Assembly: GCA_047632755.1 (NCBI GenBank)
Contig: JBLIDT010000001.1
Location: forward strand, 186,001 to 250,000
Direction of reading: 5' to 3'
DNA: 64,000 bases
Source of the DNA: JAKVAV01 sp047632755
GTDB lineage: Bacteria; Bacteroidota; Bacteroidia; Flavobacteriales_D; Cryomorphaceae
Shown here: positions 43,161 to 52,111 of the stretch, one piece after another
Layout: each line of letters begins with the position of its first letter
How positions within the stretch are numbered: the first letter of the stretch is position 1
The notes under the pieces: generated by a model
The model's database searches: none
Told to the model about the DNA's origin: nothing
What the model saw: the letters and a program-made list of their open reading frames with translations, nothing else
Translations under genes and position numbers: made by a program

Positions 43161-43796
43161 ATGATTAAAAATATAATCTTCGATTTGGGTGTGGTGCTGC
43201 TCGATGTAAATTATCAGAACACCATTGATGCTTTCTCAGTACTTGGCTTGGACAATCCCGAGGAGGCTTTTTCAAAGCAAAAACAGGATGAATTCTTCCG
43301 CAAGTATGAGAGAGGTGAGATCAGCGATGATGAGTTTCTAATTGGCTTATCAGATAGAATGGGAGGAGTTGACCTAAATAAGCTGAGAAATGCATGGTGC
43401 AGAATGCTTGGAGAGCTGCCAAGAGAGAAATATAATCTCATCAAAAAATTGAATCAAGACTATAGACTCTTTATTCTTTCCAATACAAATCAAATCCATC
43501 AATTGTGGTTTGAGAAAAAGATCGGCGAGCAATATGGGTGGAAGAGTTTTAGTGATTGCTTTGAATTTATTGGCTACAGCCATCAAATCAATCAGCGTAA
43601 ACCAAATAAAGAAGCATTTCAATATGTACTAAAAAAACACGACCTAGTGTCCAAGGAGACCCTTTTTGTGGACGATACCATGGAACATGTTGAAGGATCT
43701 CGAAAACTTGGCGTACGCGCTATACACTACAAGGAGGGTGAAGATTTGGAAGAATTGGTATTAATCGAGATCAAAAGGGTTCTTACTTCTTTCTAA
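43161..43796 (+). CDS. HAD family hydrolase (YihX-like sugar-phosphatase type)
   Basis: A 211-residue HAD-IA phosphatase. Motif I is IIFDLGVVLLD: the nucleophile Asp8 is present, but the usual second Asp is Gly, as in YihX-type (FDLG) members. Motif II is LFILSNTN, motif III is the Lys in RKPNKEAFQ and motif IV is LFVDDTMEHVEGSRKLG. YihX dephosphorylates glucose-1-phosphate; the substrate here is unknown. Its 3' end overlaps the convergent secreted-protein gene by 14 bases. Confidence 0.87.
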   Translation: MIKNIIFDLGVVLLDVNYQNTIDAFSVLGLDNPEEAFSKQKQDEFFRKYERGEISDDEFLIGLSDRMGGVDLNKLRNAWCRMLGELPREKYNLIKKLNQDYRLFILSNTNQIHQLWFEKKIGEQYGWKSFSDCFEFIGYSHQINQRKPNKEAFQYVLKKHDLVSKETLFVDDTMEHVEGSRKLGVRAIHYKEGEDLEELVLIEIKRVLTSF

Positions 43797-44577
43797 ACGT
43801 GCTTCCAAACGAATTGTCGTAGTTCAGGTAATAATCTTCTCCTGAAGTTAAGTCTGAAACATCTAAGGAGCGACCAAAACCTGTTCTTACGAGGTTTCCG
43901 TATTTGTCGAAAACTTCAAAGCGTGTATCGCTAGAAAAGGTAATGGCTTTCTCTGGTTTTTCGGGAGAAAAGGTCACAGCAGAAACACTAGGATCGTATA
44001 GGACAGCATCACTGTATCGCGGTTTTCCAGTGTAATCAATTTGCTTTACCCTCGCTTTATTCTCTCCCGAATACGGGGCAAGTTTGTACGAGTATTCGTG
44101 TTCCTGTGGAGACCCTATTCCTATTACTTCGCCTGCAATCACCCATTTGTTCCATCGAAACTGTTCTATTTCAAAAGGAAGCGATCCGCTTTCCTTATTA
44201 GAAGTCCAAGTGATGGTATTGTTTTTAACTGCAATACTTTTTATTTCAAATGTGCTGTGAGATTTGATGGCTTCAGGATTTAAGACCAAAGGCCCGCAAC
44301 CCTCTTTGTGGTTGAGCACTATATCTACTGATTGTCCTTTTTCTATGCCTAAAATAGAGAAGTCTATAGCGAAAGCACTGCTGTTGATTTCATCTCTTGT
44401 CAATTCTCCATTAACGTATACTTCGTAGACGCAAAAGCCAACACCGTTGTCTCCGAAAGGGTTTTTTACGTATAAATCCTTTCCTTGATAGACACCCTTA
44501 AGCACCAGAGAGCTGCTTTGAGCGGCTGTGGATAAGCCGAATAATGCAAGAAGAAATATGAAAAAGTAATTTTTCAT
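43783..44577 (-). CDS. conserved secreted Bacteroidota protein of unknown function
   Basis: A 264-residue protein with a signal peptide (MKNYFFIFLLALFGLSTAAQ). The region SLVLKGVYQGKDLYVKNPFG, GVGFCVYEVYVNGELTRDEINSSAFAIDFS, HKEGCGPLVLNPEAI matches a conserved Bacteroidota family. The C-terminus (RFEVFDKYGNLVRTGFGRSLDVSDLTSGEDYYLNYD) has the shape of a T9SS-like domain but ends in FRKK. Probably cell-surface or periplasmic. Function unknown. Confidence 0.75.
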   Translation of the reverse strand: MKNYFFIFLLALFGLSTAAQSSSLVLKGVYQGKDLYVKNPFGDNGVGFCVYEVYVNGELTRDEINSSAFAIDFSILGIEKGQSVDIVLNHKEGCGPLVLNPEAIKSHSTFEIKSIAVKNNTITWTSNKESGSLPFEIEQFRWNKWVIAGEVIGIGSPQEHEYSYKLAPYSGENKARVKQIDYTGKPRYSDAVLYDPSVSAVTFSPEKPEKAITFSSDTRFEVFDKYGNLVRTGFGRSLDVSDLTSGEDYYLNYDNSFGSTFRKK

Positions 44578-44740
44578 GAAGTTGATATCTGGTGACGGGA
44601 GCCTTCAAAAATACAAATTACCAAGTACCCACCTAGTTTTAAGTGCGAAAGCAAGAGAATGCGAATATCTACAAAATTTCCGCTCGGATGAAATACATAG
44701 AATATGAGCGTGGGGATTGCACCTTTATTCATGAGAAATC

Positions 44741-44772
44741 TTTCATAGCCTTTTTTGGGATTGTTATATTCG
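44741..44772 (+). promoter_or_regulatory. promoter for the SDR gene
   Basis: TTTC (44741-44744) and TATATTCG (44765-44772) with a 20-base spacer fit the -33/-7 pattern seen at the tRNA genes; the gene starts 19 bp further on. Confidence 0.4.
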
Positions 44773-44791
44773 TCCAATCGAAAAATCAAAT

Positions 44792-45580
44792 ATGAATCTC
44801 AAACTAGACAATAAGACTGCTCTTGTAGCGGGAAGCACGCAAGGAATAGGAAAAGCCGTAGCTATTGAAATGGCGAGTTTGGGCGCAAGAGTTATTTTAA
44901 TTGCGCGTAATGAAGAAAAGCTGATTGGAGTCAGAGATGAGTTAAACGCCATAAATCTAGCTAACCATAAAATTATTGTTGCTGATTTTTCTGATCCTGA
45001 AAGTCTAAAGTCTAAGCTCGAAAGAGAGTTGGCAGACGAACAGGAGATTCACATTTTGGTTAATAATACAGGAGGCCCTCCTGCAGGAGCCGCCTCAGAT
45101 GCTACGATTGATGAGTTTAGAGCGGCGTTTGAGATGCACCTAATTTGCAATCATCTCTTGGTGACCTATTGCGCTCCACTGATGAAAAAGGCAGGTTATG
45201 GCCGAATTATCAATGTAATTTCAACTTCTGTCAAACAGCCGTTGCCAAATCTGGGAGTGTCAAATACGATACGGGGAGCGGTTGCGAGCTGGGCAAAAAC
45301 ATTGGCCAACGAGCTAGGGCAATTTAATATTACTGTAAATAATGTGCTCCCTGGACCTACAAATACCGTAAGACTTGAAGCTATCGCAGAGCGCAAATCG
45401 AAAACCAGCGGGAAATCTGTAGATGAGGTGATTGCAGATATGGGCAATGCTACTCCAATGAAACGAGTAGGAGAACCAGAAGAAGTGGCAAACGCAATAT
45501 GCTTCCTGGCATCTCCCGCGGCGTCTTATATCAATGGCATAAACTTGCCAGTAGATGGAGGTAGAACCTCTTGTCTCTGA
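44792..45580 (+). CDS. SDR family oxidoreductase with non-canonical active site
   Basis: A 262-residue short-chain dehydrogenase resembling FabG. The cofactor motif is VAGSTQGIGKA (TGxxxGxG class, first Gly region AGSTQGIG) and NNTGGPP stands in place of the usual NNAG. The catalytic Ser region is ISTSVKQP, but where YxxxK is expected the sequence is SNTIR in GVSNTIRGAV, so both the catalytic Tyr and Lys are missing. A known BKR-like SDR subgroup has such changes. It may be a reductase with altered chemistry or a binding protein. Confidence 0.85.
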   Translation: MNLKLDNKTALVAGSTQGIGKAVAIEMASLGARVILIARNEEKLIGVRDELNAINLANHKIIVADFSDPESLKSKLERELADEQEIHILVNNTGGPPAGAASDATIDEFRAAFEMHLICNHLLVTYCAPLMKKAGYGRIINVISTSVKQPLPNLGVSNTIRGAVASWAKTLANELGQFNITVNNVLPGPTNTVRLEAIAERKSKTSGKSVDEVIADMGNATPMKRVGEPEEVANAICFLASPAASYINGINLPVDGGRTSCL

Positions 45581-46276
45581 TTAGGTCACTAGCAACTTGA
45601 AACCTTTTCCATGAATATTGATTATTTCAATGCTTGAATCAGGCTTTAAATGTTTGCGCAGCTTAGCTATGTAAACATCCATGCTTCTGCCATTGAAATA
45701 GTTGTCATCACCCCAGATGGCATTCAGCGCATAATTGCGTTCTAAAACCCCATTTTTATTTAAGCAAAGTAGATGAAGCAATTCGTTTTCCTTCGTGGTT
45801 AACTTTTGTTCTTCAGCATTGTACTTAAGCAATTGTCGCTCGTAATCGAAATTGAAAATACCCAACTCAAACACCTTTTTATCTTCATCTGCACTCCGCC
45901 CTTTATCTGTTCTTCGTAGGATAGCATTTACGCGGACTAGCAATTCCTCCATCGAAAAAGGCTTAGTGATATAATCATCTGCACCTATGTCAAACCCTTT
46001 TAGCGTGTCTTCCTTCATGGATTTTGCTGTCAGGAAAATGATAGGAATCTTCTTGTTGGTCGTCCTTATTTCTTTCGCCACGGTGAAGCCATCCTTTATT
46101 GGCATCATCACATCTAAAATCACAAAATCGAATTGTTGCTGATTGAAAACCTTAAAAGCCTTGTCTCCATTCGTGCAAAGCACGGTTTCGAATTCTTTGG
46201 CTTCTAGGTATTCTTTTAGAAGTGTTCCAAGATTGGGATCGTCTTCTGCTAATAAAATGCGGGTCTTAGATGTCAT
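45581..46276 (-). CDS. OmpR-family response regulator (RprY-like)
   Basis: A 231-residue regulator: receiver domain with AEDD (acidic pocket) and phospho-acceptor Asp55 in FVILDVMMPIKDGF, Lys in DDYITKPFSMEELLVR, then a winged-helix DNA-binding domain (LTTKENELLHLLCLN, GRSMDVYIAKLRKHL). The receiver closely resembles Bacteroides RprY. The start at 46276 was chosen since the upstream 16 codons lack homology; it overlaps the kinase stop by 11 bases. It is paired with the kinase upstream. Confidence 0.9.
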   Translation of the reverse strand: MTSKTRILLAEDDPNLGTLLKEYLEAKEFETVLCTNGDKAFKVFNQQQFDFVILDVMMPIKDGFTVAKEIRTTNKKIPIIFLTAKSMKEDTLKGFDIGADDYITKPFSMEELLVRVNAILRRTDKGRSADEDKKVFELGIFNFDYERQLLKYNAEEQKLTTKENELLHLLCLNKNGVLERNYALNAIWGDDNYFNGRSMDVYIAKLRKHLKPDSSIEIINIHGKGFKLLVT

Positions 46277-47840
46277 GCTCGTATGGTAGTTGAATAATAA
46301 ATGTACTTCCTTTTCCAAATTCACTTTTAACCGTTACTACTCCATGATGTTTTTCAATGATGGATTTCACATAGCTTAGGCCTAGGCCAAAGCCTTTAAT
46401 ATTGTGGACATCGCCAGTCGGGACACGGTAAAGTTTGTCAAAAATCCTCGCTTGCTGATCCTTCTTTATACCAATTCCATTGTCTGAAACTCTCAGAATG
46501 ATCGAGGATTGATTGCTTACTGTTGCGACTTTTATTTTGGGATGATCGCTGCTATATTTAATGGCGTTGTCTAGTAAATTGTAGACCACGTTCGTAAGGT
46601 GAATTCTATCTCCTTTAATGACCGCGATGTCTAGACTCTTTTTCATTTCAATTGAGCCACTTTTTTGCAGTATTTGCAGTTCTATATTGCGAATGGCTGT
46701 TTCGATAACTTCATTCAGATCGACATCCTCGTATGAAAGCTCCATCTCTCTTCGGTCCAAAACCGCACTCCTTAAAACATTCTCTACCAGAACTCCCAAC
46801 CGCTTGTTTTCATCTCGAATCATACCCACGTACTGCTTGTGCCTATCTTGAGACTGACTCATTACAGGATCAGCCAATGCCTCACAAGCCAAAGAGATGG
46901 TGGAGATAGGCGTCTTGAGTTCGTGGGTCATATTGTTAATGAAATCATTCTTTATTTCTGAAATTTTCTTCTGCCTGAAGATAGTCCTGATGCTGTATGC
47001 AAAGGCCAAGATGATGGCAATTAGAAATATAGCTGATGACGTAAGTAACGGCCACAACGTTCGAACCAAATAGGACTCTTGATTGGGAAACCATATTCTC
47101 AAATACCGTGTGGGCTGAGTAAAGTCATCAGGAAATAAACGCACCTTATACCCATTATTGTACAATGGTGCAGTGTCTTTTAAGTCTTCCGACAAAATCA
47201 GAGGATTATCGAAAAGATCGAAAACACCGAATTCGTAATTGGCATCAATACCCCCGATATCACTTAAGTGCAAGTTCAAGAGCGAGTCTAGTTGAGCACT
47301 TCCATAGCGATTAAGAATGTCCGACTCACGGTCAATATTTACCAAACCCGTCAATAGTTCAGTGATAATTTTTTGTTCCCTTTCAGGAAAGTAACTGGGC
47401 ACTTTCGCAGGCTTTTTTTGGGGAAGCCTCTCTTGTCCCATTACCATTGGATCGGGAAATGTTAATTCTTTTTTTCTCCGCAAAACCCGGATTCTATTCG
47501 AGCCATCTTGGCTTAAAAAGCTAGCGCTGTCTATGGAAGTGTTATCCGTAGTCCATAAATGATCAATCGTCTTCTCATCGGAAATGCTGTCGATCTGTGC
47601 ACGTATTTGTCTGCCAATGTCAGATCTGTGCATGCGCTCATCCGCTTCTTCACGTTCCAAAACATTGTTCACTTCCGCCAAGGCAATCTTCACGTTTCGC
47701 CTAAACTGCGTATCTCTTAACGCAACGGAGTTCTGTATCCAATAGATTTGGATAGCAATTAAACCAATCAACGAAAAGCTGATGAGAATAATAAGTATGG
47801 GAATATATGATTTCTTCAAGCACCACAAATTTACTCTCAT
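46266..47840 (-). CDS. membrane sensor histidine kinase, partner of the RprY-like regulator
   Basis: A 524-residue kinase. The N-terminal helix (IPILIILISFSLIGLIAIQIYWI) is followed by a periplasmic domain of about 230 residues and a second helix (LLTSSAIFLIAIILAFAYSI). The HisKA domain has the phospho-accepting His in NNMTHELKTPIS, and the ATPase domain has NLLDNAIKYS, RVSDNGIGIKKDQ and GFGLGLSYVKSII. Starts at 47840 and 47894 are both possible; 47840 places the membrane helix nearer the N-terminus. Together with the regulator it resembles the Bacteroides RprXY pair. Signal unknown. Confidence 0.88.
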   Translation of the reverse strand: MRVNLWCLKKSYIPILIILISFSLIGLIAIQIYWIQNSVALRDTQFRRNVKIALAEVNNVLEREEADERMHRSDIGRQIRAQIDSISDEKTIDHLWTTDNTSIDSASFLSQDGSNRIRVLRRKKELTFPDPMVMGQERLPQKKPAKVPSYFPEREQKIITELLTGLVNIDRESDILNRYGSAQLDSLLNLHLSDIGGIDANYEFGVFDLFDNPLILSEDLKDTAPLYNNGYKVRLFPDDFTQPTRYLRIWFPNQESYLVRTLWPLLTSSAIFLIAIILAFAYSIRTIFRQKKISEIKNDFINNMTHELKTPISTISLACEALADPVMSQSQDRHKQYVGMIRDENKRLGVLVENVLRSAVLDRREMELSYEDVDLNEVIETAIRNIELQILQKSGSIEMKKSLDIAVIKGDRIHLTNVVYNLLDNAIKYSSDHPKIKVATVSNQSSIILRVSDNGIGIKKDQQARIFDKLYRVPTGDVHNIKGFGLGLSYVKSIIEKHHGVVTVKSEFGKGSTFIIQLPYEHDI

Positions 47841-47899
47841 CCTAGCTGCAAGTGCACGAACCTTAACCTTAATTAACAAAAGGTAGTATTCCATTAACG

Positions 47900-47928
47900 T
47901 TTCCTTGCGCCCCCTTGCCTTAAATTTG
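47900..47928 (+). promoter_or_regulatory. promoter upstream of the aldehyde dehydrogenase leader
   Basis: TAAATTTG at 47921-47928 matches the -7 consensus TAnnTTTG; a TTT at 47900-47902 lies 18 bases upstream. Transcription would begin about 47934 and meet a terminator hairpin at 47964-47993. Confidence 0.5.
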
Positions 47929-47963
47929 CGTCAGGTTTTACAGTTTACATTTTTTCGCAACAG

Positions 47964-47993
47964 AGAGAGCTCAAAAGAGGGCTCTCTTTTTTT
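47964..47993 (+). terminator. terminator or attenuator in the aldehyde dehydrogenase leader
   Basis: AGAGAGC (47964-47970) and GCTCTCT (47981-47987) form a 7-bp stem with internal TC/GA pairing possible, followed by a run of T (47987-47993). No gene lies upstream on this strand, so the hairpin would end a short RNA of about 60 bases or attenuate the downstream gene, which starts 50 bp later. Confidence 0.6.
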
Positions 47994-48043
47994 GTTTCAA
48001 AGAATTATTTCTGTCCTAACCTTAGATTTTCGAAATTCACCGA

Positions 48044-49486
48044 ATGGAGCGCATAGAAAATTTTATTGACGGTGATTTCGTTTCTCCTGCTTCGGGTGAG
48101 TATATCGCGAATATCGACCCATCACGAGGAGTGCAATATGGTGAGATTCCCGATAGCGATGGAAAAGATGTAGCCGCTGCGGTCGAGGCGGCAGAGCGAG
48201 CTTTTCCAGCTTGGTCTTCTCTAAAAGGCCCCGAGAGATTTGCCCATCTTATGAATTTGGCAAAAGGCATAGAGAGACGAATGGACGAATTTGTCGCGGC
48301 CGAGAGTAAGGACAATGGCAAGCCCGTTTCCTCGGCTCGTATGGTGGATATTCCGAGAGCGATCCAAAACTTCGAATTCTATGCTTCAGCGGCTATCCAC
48401 TTTTCTTCTGAAAGTAACTTCACCGAAGGGCTAGGGATCAATTATACGCTTCGTCGACCTTTGGGAGTCGTGGCTTGTATTTCTCCCTGGAACTTACCCT
48501 TGTACCTTTTTACTTGGAAGATTGCCCCCGCTTTAGCTGCGGGAAACACGATTGTGGCTAAGCCTTCAGAAATCACTCCGATGACGGCTTACATGTTGGC
48601 ACAAGTTGTCAAAGAAGTCAATTTCCCGAAAGGAGTACTCAATATTATACATGGTACTGGAGCGAGAACTGGGGACGCTTTGACACGTCATGAGCGCGTG
48701 AAGGCGATCTCATTTACCGGAGGTACAGAAACTGGAAAAAGGATTATCGAAGTGGCGGGAACGCAGTTTAAAAAGCTCAGCCTCGAACTCGGAGGAAAGA
48801 ATCCAAATTTAATTTTTGCCGATTGCGATTTTGACAAAATGCTTTCTACGACGGTGAGAAGCTCTTTTGCCAATCAAGGTCAAATCTGCCTCTGTGGCTC
48901 GAGGATTTTAGTAGAAGAATCAATTTACGAGAAATTCAAAGAGGCCTTCGTGGCGAAGGTCAGCAAGATGAAAGTAGGCGACCCTTCATCAGAAGATACC
49001 AAATTGGGTGCGGTGGTCAGTGAGCCACACATGGAGAAAATATTGAGCTATATAGATATAGCAAAACAAGAGGGTGGTCGAGTCCTTTGCGGTGGCGAAA
49101 GAGTAAGACTCGGAGGCGATTTGACTGATGGCTATTACATTCAGCCAACTGTTATTGAAGGCTTGGATCAAAAGTGCCGCACCAATCAAGAAGAAATCTT
49201 TGGCCCTGTGGTTACCATTGACACGTTCAAAACAGAGGAAGAAGCTTTGGAAAAAGCCAATGCCACGAACTATGGACTCGCTTCTACCGTATGGACGGAG
49301 AACCTGCCTCGCGCACACAGAGTCGCCGAAAAATTGGAAGCGGGAATAGTTTGGGTAAATTGTTGGTTGCAAAGAGATTTGCGAACTCCTTTTGGAGGAG
49401 TTAAAAATTCGGGAATGGGAAGAGAAGGCGGCTTTGAAGCAATGCAGTTTTTTACTGAACCTAAAAACGTTTGTATTAGCTACTGA
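48044..49486 (+). CDS. aldehyde dehydrogenase, 2-aminomuconic/hydroxymuconic semialdehyde type
   Basis: A 480-residue NAD-dependent ALDH. Cofactor motif FTGGTETGK, catalytic Glu in LELGGKNP, and catalytic Cys in NQGQICLCGS are present. PWNLPLYLFTWKIAPALAAGN and the C-terminal WLQRDLRTPFGGVKNSGMGREGG match the ALDH8/2-hydroxymuconic-semialdehyde branch, which also includes 2-aminomuconic 6-semialdehyde dehydrogenase. That reaction precedes 2-aminomuconate deaminase, for which a candidate gene lies at 26476. The small exported-protein gene starts 2 bp after its stop. Confidence 0.88.
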   Translation: MERIENFIDGDFVSPASGEYIANIDPSRGVQYGEIPDSDGKDVAAAVEAAERAFPAWSSLKGPERFAHLMNLAKGIERRMDEFVAAESKDNGKPVSSARMVDIPRAIQNFEFYASAAIHFSSESNFTEGLGINYTLRRPLGVVACISPWNLPLYLFTWKIAPALAAGNTIVAKPSEITPMTAYMLAQVVKEVNFPKGVLNIIHGTGARTGDALTRHERVKAISFTGGTETGKRIIEVAGTQFKKLSLELGGKNPNLIFADCDFDKMLSTTVRSSFANQGQICLCGSRILVEESIYEKFKEAFVAKVSKMKVGDPSSEDTKLGAVVSEPHMEKILSYIDIAKQEGGRVLCGGERVRLGGDLTDGYYIQPTVIEGLDQKCRTNQEEIFGPVVTIDTFKTEEEALEKANATNYGLASTVWTENLPRAHRVAEKLEAGIVWVNCWLQRDLRTPFGGVKNSGMGREGGFEAMQFFTEPKNVCISY

Positions 49487-49488
49487 AA

Positions 49489-49986
49489 ATGAAAACTAGG
49501 TTTCTTATTGTATTGGGAATGATTCTTTGGCAACTCACATCTTTTGCTCAGATGGATCCTTTTCTTTTATTGGAGAAGCCAGGCAAGCAAAAATCTCGGA
49601 TTCGCTATTATCTTGGCGATGAGATATATTGGAAATTCAAAGATGATAAAAGCACGTATAATGCGGTAATAGCCGTAATTTCTGACTCCACATTTACCAC
49701 TGACAAGGCATTGACAGTTCCTTTTATCGAAATTGATATAGTGCTTATCCCCAAAGGTGGAGGACTTAAAGCCGTTGGTATAAACGCTTTTTGGGGGATT
49801 CCGCCAATGATCCTTCTAAGCGCGGCAAACAATGCTTTCAATACCGGGCGCTCTCCATTAATAGATGAAGAAGTGTGGTACATTTCGGCAGTTTTTGCAT
49901 CCATCAGTGGATTTTTCTTTCTCCTTCCCGATGAAAAGAAGCAGAAGCTGGAAAACAAATGGCGTCTAATTCCGATTATTCACTGA
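49489..49986 (+). CDS. hypothetical exported protein with membrane segments
   Basis: A 165-residue protein: signal peptide (MKTRFLIVLGMILWQLTSFAQ), a soluble beta-rich part (RIRYYLGDEIYWKFKDDKSTYNAVIAVISDS) and one or two hydrophobic stretches (AFWGIPPMILLSAANNAF, WYISAVFASISGFFFLLP). It ends with a basic tail. It lies 2 bp after the aldehyde dehydrogenase gene. No family recognised. Confidence 0.7.
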   Translation: MKTRFLIVLGMILWQLTSFAQMDPFLLLEKPGKQKSRIRYYLGDEIYWKFKDDKSTYNAVIAVISDSTFTTDKALTVPFIEIDIVLIPKGGGLKAVGINAFWGIPPMILLSAANNAFNTGRSPLIDEEVWYISAVFASISGFFFLLPDEKKQKLENKWRLIPIIH

Positions 49987-50037
49987 ATCTTGATTCGATT
50001 CTTTTTAACTTACTCATAGAATTGACCGAAGAAACTT

Positions 50038-51492
50038 ATGCTTAAGCAGAGCTTACAACAGAAACTTTTACAAAAGCTATCTCCACAGCAAATTCAGCTG
50101 ATGAAGTTGCTGCAGGTGCCTACCATTGAGTTGGAACAGCGCATTAAGGAGGAGATGGAAACCAATCCGGCCCTTGATGAAGGGGCCGAAGAGGAGGATG
50201 AGGACATCAAAGAAGAAACCGAATGGGAAGAGGAGTCGAAGGATAAGGATGAAGCGGAGGAATTTGATTTCAGCGACTACATGCAGGATGACGATATACC
50301 TGCTTACAAAACGAGTATCAGCAATAAGAGCGCAGACGACGATGAGAAATCAACGCCATACGCTGCGGGAAGTTCCTTTAGAGAAAACATTGAGCGTCAA
50401 CTCTCATTGAGGAGCGTTACAGATCAGGAGGAATTACTGGCCAAGACATTAATCGGAAACTTAGATGATGACGGTTACTTGCGAAGAGACCTCGAGAATA
50501 TCGTCGATGATTTGGCTTTCTCTCAAAACATTATGACGACTGCAGATGAGCTCGAAAAAATCTTGATGACAATTCAAGAACTCGACCCGGCAGGAGTGGG
50601 TGCGAGATCGCTGCAAGAGTGTCTTTTGATTCAATTACGGAGACAAGACCAGTCATATCCATCTGTTCGAATTGCCACGGAAGTGATCGAAAAACATTTT
50701 GATCCCTTTACCAAAAAGCACTACGATCGCATTCTCAAAAAACTGGAGATCTCCAGCGATGACTTGAAAATCGCCGTTTCGGAAATCGTCAAGCTTAATC
50801 CAAAACCTGGCAATAGCTCTCGCGATAGCGGGAAGTCAACCCAACAAATTGTTCCAGATTTTGCCATAATAGTCGAAGAGGAAGAACTCAGACTTTCTTT
50901 GAACGGCAGAAATGCGCCTGAGCTTAAGGTGAGCCATTCCTATCGTGAAATGATGAAAGGTTACGCTGAGTCTAAGCAAAAAGACAAGAAGAAAAAGGAA
51001 GAGCTTCTTTTCGTCAAGCAAAAAATAGATTCAGCCAAATGGTTTATTGATGCCATTAAGCAAAGGCAACAAACCCTGCTTCACACGATGGATGCCATCA
51101 TGAACTACCAGAAGCAGTACTTTCTGACGGGTGATGAGACCAAGCTCAAGCCAATGATATTGAAAGATATCGCTGAAATTGTACACATGGATATCTCAAC
51201 GATTTCGCGTGTGGCCAATAGCAAGTATGTCCAAACGCCTTATGGCACTTTTCTGCTCAAGTCCTTTTTTAGCGAATCGCTTTCGACGGATAGCGGCGAG
51301 GAAGTATCGACCCGAGAGGTGAAGAAAATCCTTCTCGATAACATTGGTCTCGAAGACAAAAAGAAGCCACTTACCGATGAGAGGCTGGCCATTCTCTTAA
51401 GGGAAAAGGGATACAACATTGCCAGGCGTACCGTCGCAAAATACCGCGAGCAGCTCCATATTCCCGTGGCTCGATTGAGAAAGCAGCTTTAG
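50038..51492 (+). CDS. rpoN: RNA polymerase sigma-54 factor
   Basis: A 484-residue RpoN. The Gln/Leu-rich activator-interaction region I is at the N-terminus (LQQKLLQKLSPQQIQLMKLLQVP), followed by an acidic region II (about 45-80), the core-binding domain (LDPAGVGARSLQECLLIQL) and the DNA-binding domain with the helix-turn-helix (MDISTISRVANSKYVQTPYG). The RpoN box ARRTVAKYRE is near the end. It directs transcription that needs AAA+ enhancer-binding activators, none of which lies in this window. The PAP2-like gene starts 1 bp downstream. Confidence 0.95.
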   Translation: MLKQSLQQKLLQKLSPQQIQLMKLLQVPTIELEQRIKEEMETNPALDEGAEEEDEDIKEETEWEEESKDKDEAEEFDFSDYMQDDDIPAYKTSISNKSADDDEKSTPYAAGSSFRENIERQLSLRSVTDQEELLAKTLIGNLDDDGYLRRDLENIVDDLAFSQNIMTTADELEKILMTIQELDPAGVGARSLQECLLIQLRRQDQSYPSVRIATEVIEKHFDPFTKKHYDRILKKLEISSDDLKIAVSEIVKLNPKPGNSSRDSGKSTQQIVPDFAIIVEEEELRLSLNGRNAPELKVSHSYREMMKGYAESKQKDKKKKEELLFVKQKIDSAKWFIDAIKQRQQTLLHTMDAIMNYQKQYFLTGDETKLKPMILKDIAEIVHMDISTISRVANSKYVQTPYGTFLLKSFFSESLSTDSGEEVSTREVKKILLDNIGLEDKKKPLTDERLAILLREKGYNIARRTVAKYREQLHIPVARLRKQL

Positions 51493-51493
51493 T

Positions 51494-52111
51494 ATGCGAA
51501 GGATTGCGGTAATCACTTCGGCCATTATGCATCCATTGATGATGCCTTTTCTGGCCGTTTTTATCGCTTTCAAGTTCGATTGGTACTTATCTGGGAGACT
51601 AGTTAGCGAACAGGAAAACATCATTTATCTGATTATTGCCATGAGCACCATCGCCTTTCCTGGATTGAATATCCTTCTACTAAAATGGTATGGCGTCGTG
51701 AGTTCTCTCAGTATGCCCATTCGCGAAGAGCGCTTAACACCCTTCGTTTCTACGCTGTTCTTCTTCGGGTTGGGGTACTATCTACTTCGAAAGGGAAGTC
51801 TACCAACACCCGTTTACTCTATATATCTTGGCTGCAGCCTTGCTTTACTCATACTGATCACTATCAACCTGAAATGGAAAATCTCCGTGCATGCGGCTGG
51901 AATAGCAGGGGTCCTAGGGTCTACGATCGGATTATTTCAGATCCATAATTTCAGCAACCTCTGGTTGATTTCTACTCTCATTGTCATTATGGGTCTGACA
52001 CTTTCGTCGCGACTTATTTTAAGTGCTCATACTCCAACACAAGTCTATGCAGGAGCGGCAATTGGCTTTGCAACGACTTACCTTATGGTTATTGGGGAGT
52101 GGGTTATTTGA
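51494..52111 (+). CDS. PAP2-like integral membrane protein
   Basis: A 205-residue protein with about six membrane helices. MHPLMMPFLAVF near the N-terminus, SMPIREERLTPF, ISVHAAGIAGVLGSTIG and SRLILSAHTPTQVYAGAAIG resemble the PAP2/phosphatase superfamily arrangement in Bacteroidota, with the last segment equivalent to the C-terminal catalytic H/D motif region. The classical KxxxxxxRP motif is not obvious, so activity is uncertain. It follows rpoN by 1 bp. Its 3' end overlaps the convergent outer-membrane gene by 8 bases. Confidence 0.7.
   Translation: MRRIAVITSAIMHPLMMPFLAVFIAFKFDWYLSGRLVSEQENIIYLIIAMSTIAFPGLNILLLKWYGVVSSLSMPIREERLTPFVSTLFFFGLGYYLLRKGSLPTPVYSIYLGCSLALLILITINLKWKISVHAAGIAGVLGSTIGLFQIHNFSNLWLISTLIVIMGLTLSSRLILSAHTPTQVYAGAAIGFATTYLMVIGEWVI

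Noticed and set aside
44574..44789. 71-codon minus-strand frame between the secreted-protein gene and the SDR gene
   Set aside because: Occupies the promoter region of the SDR gene, has no homology-like pattern and overlaps the start of the secreted-protein gene.
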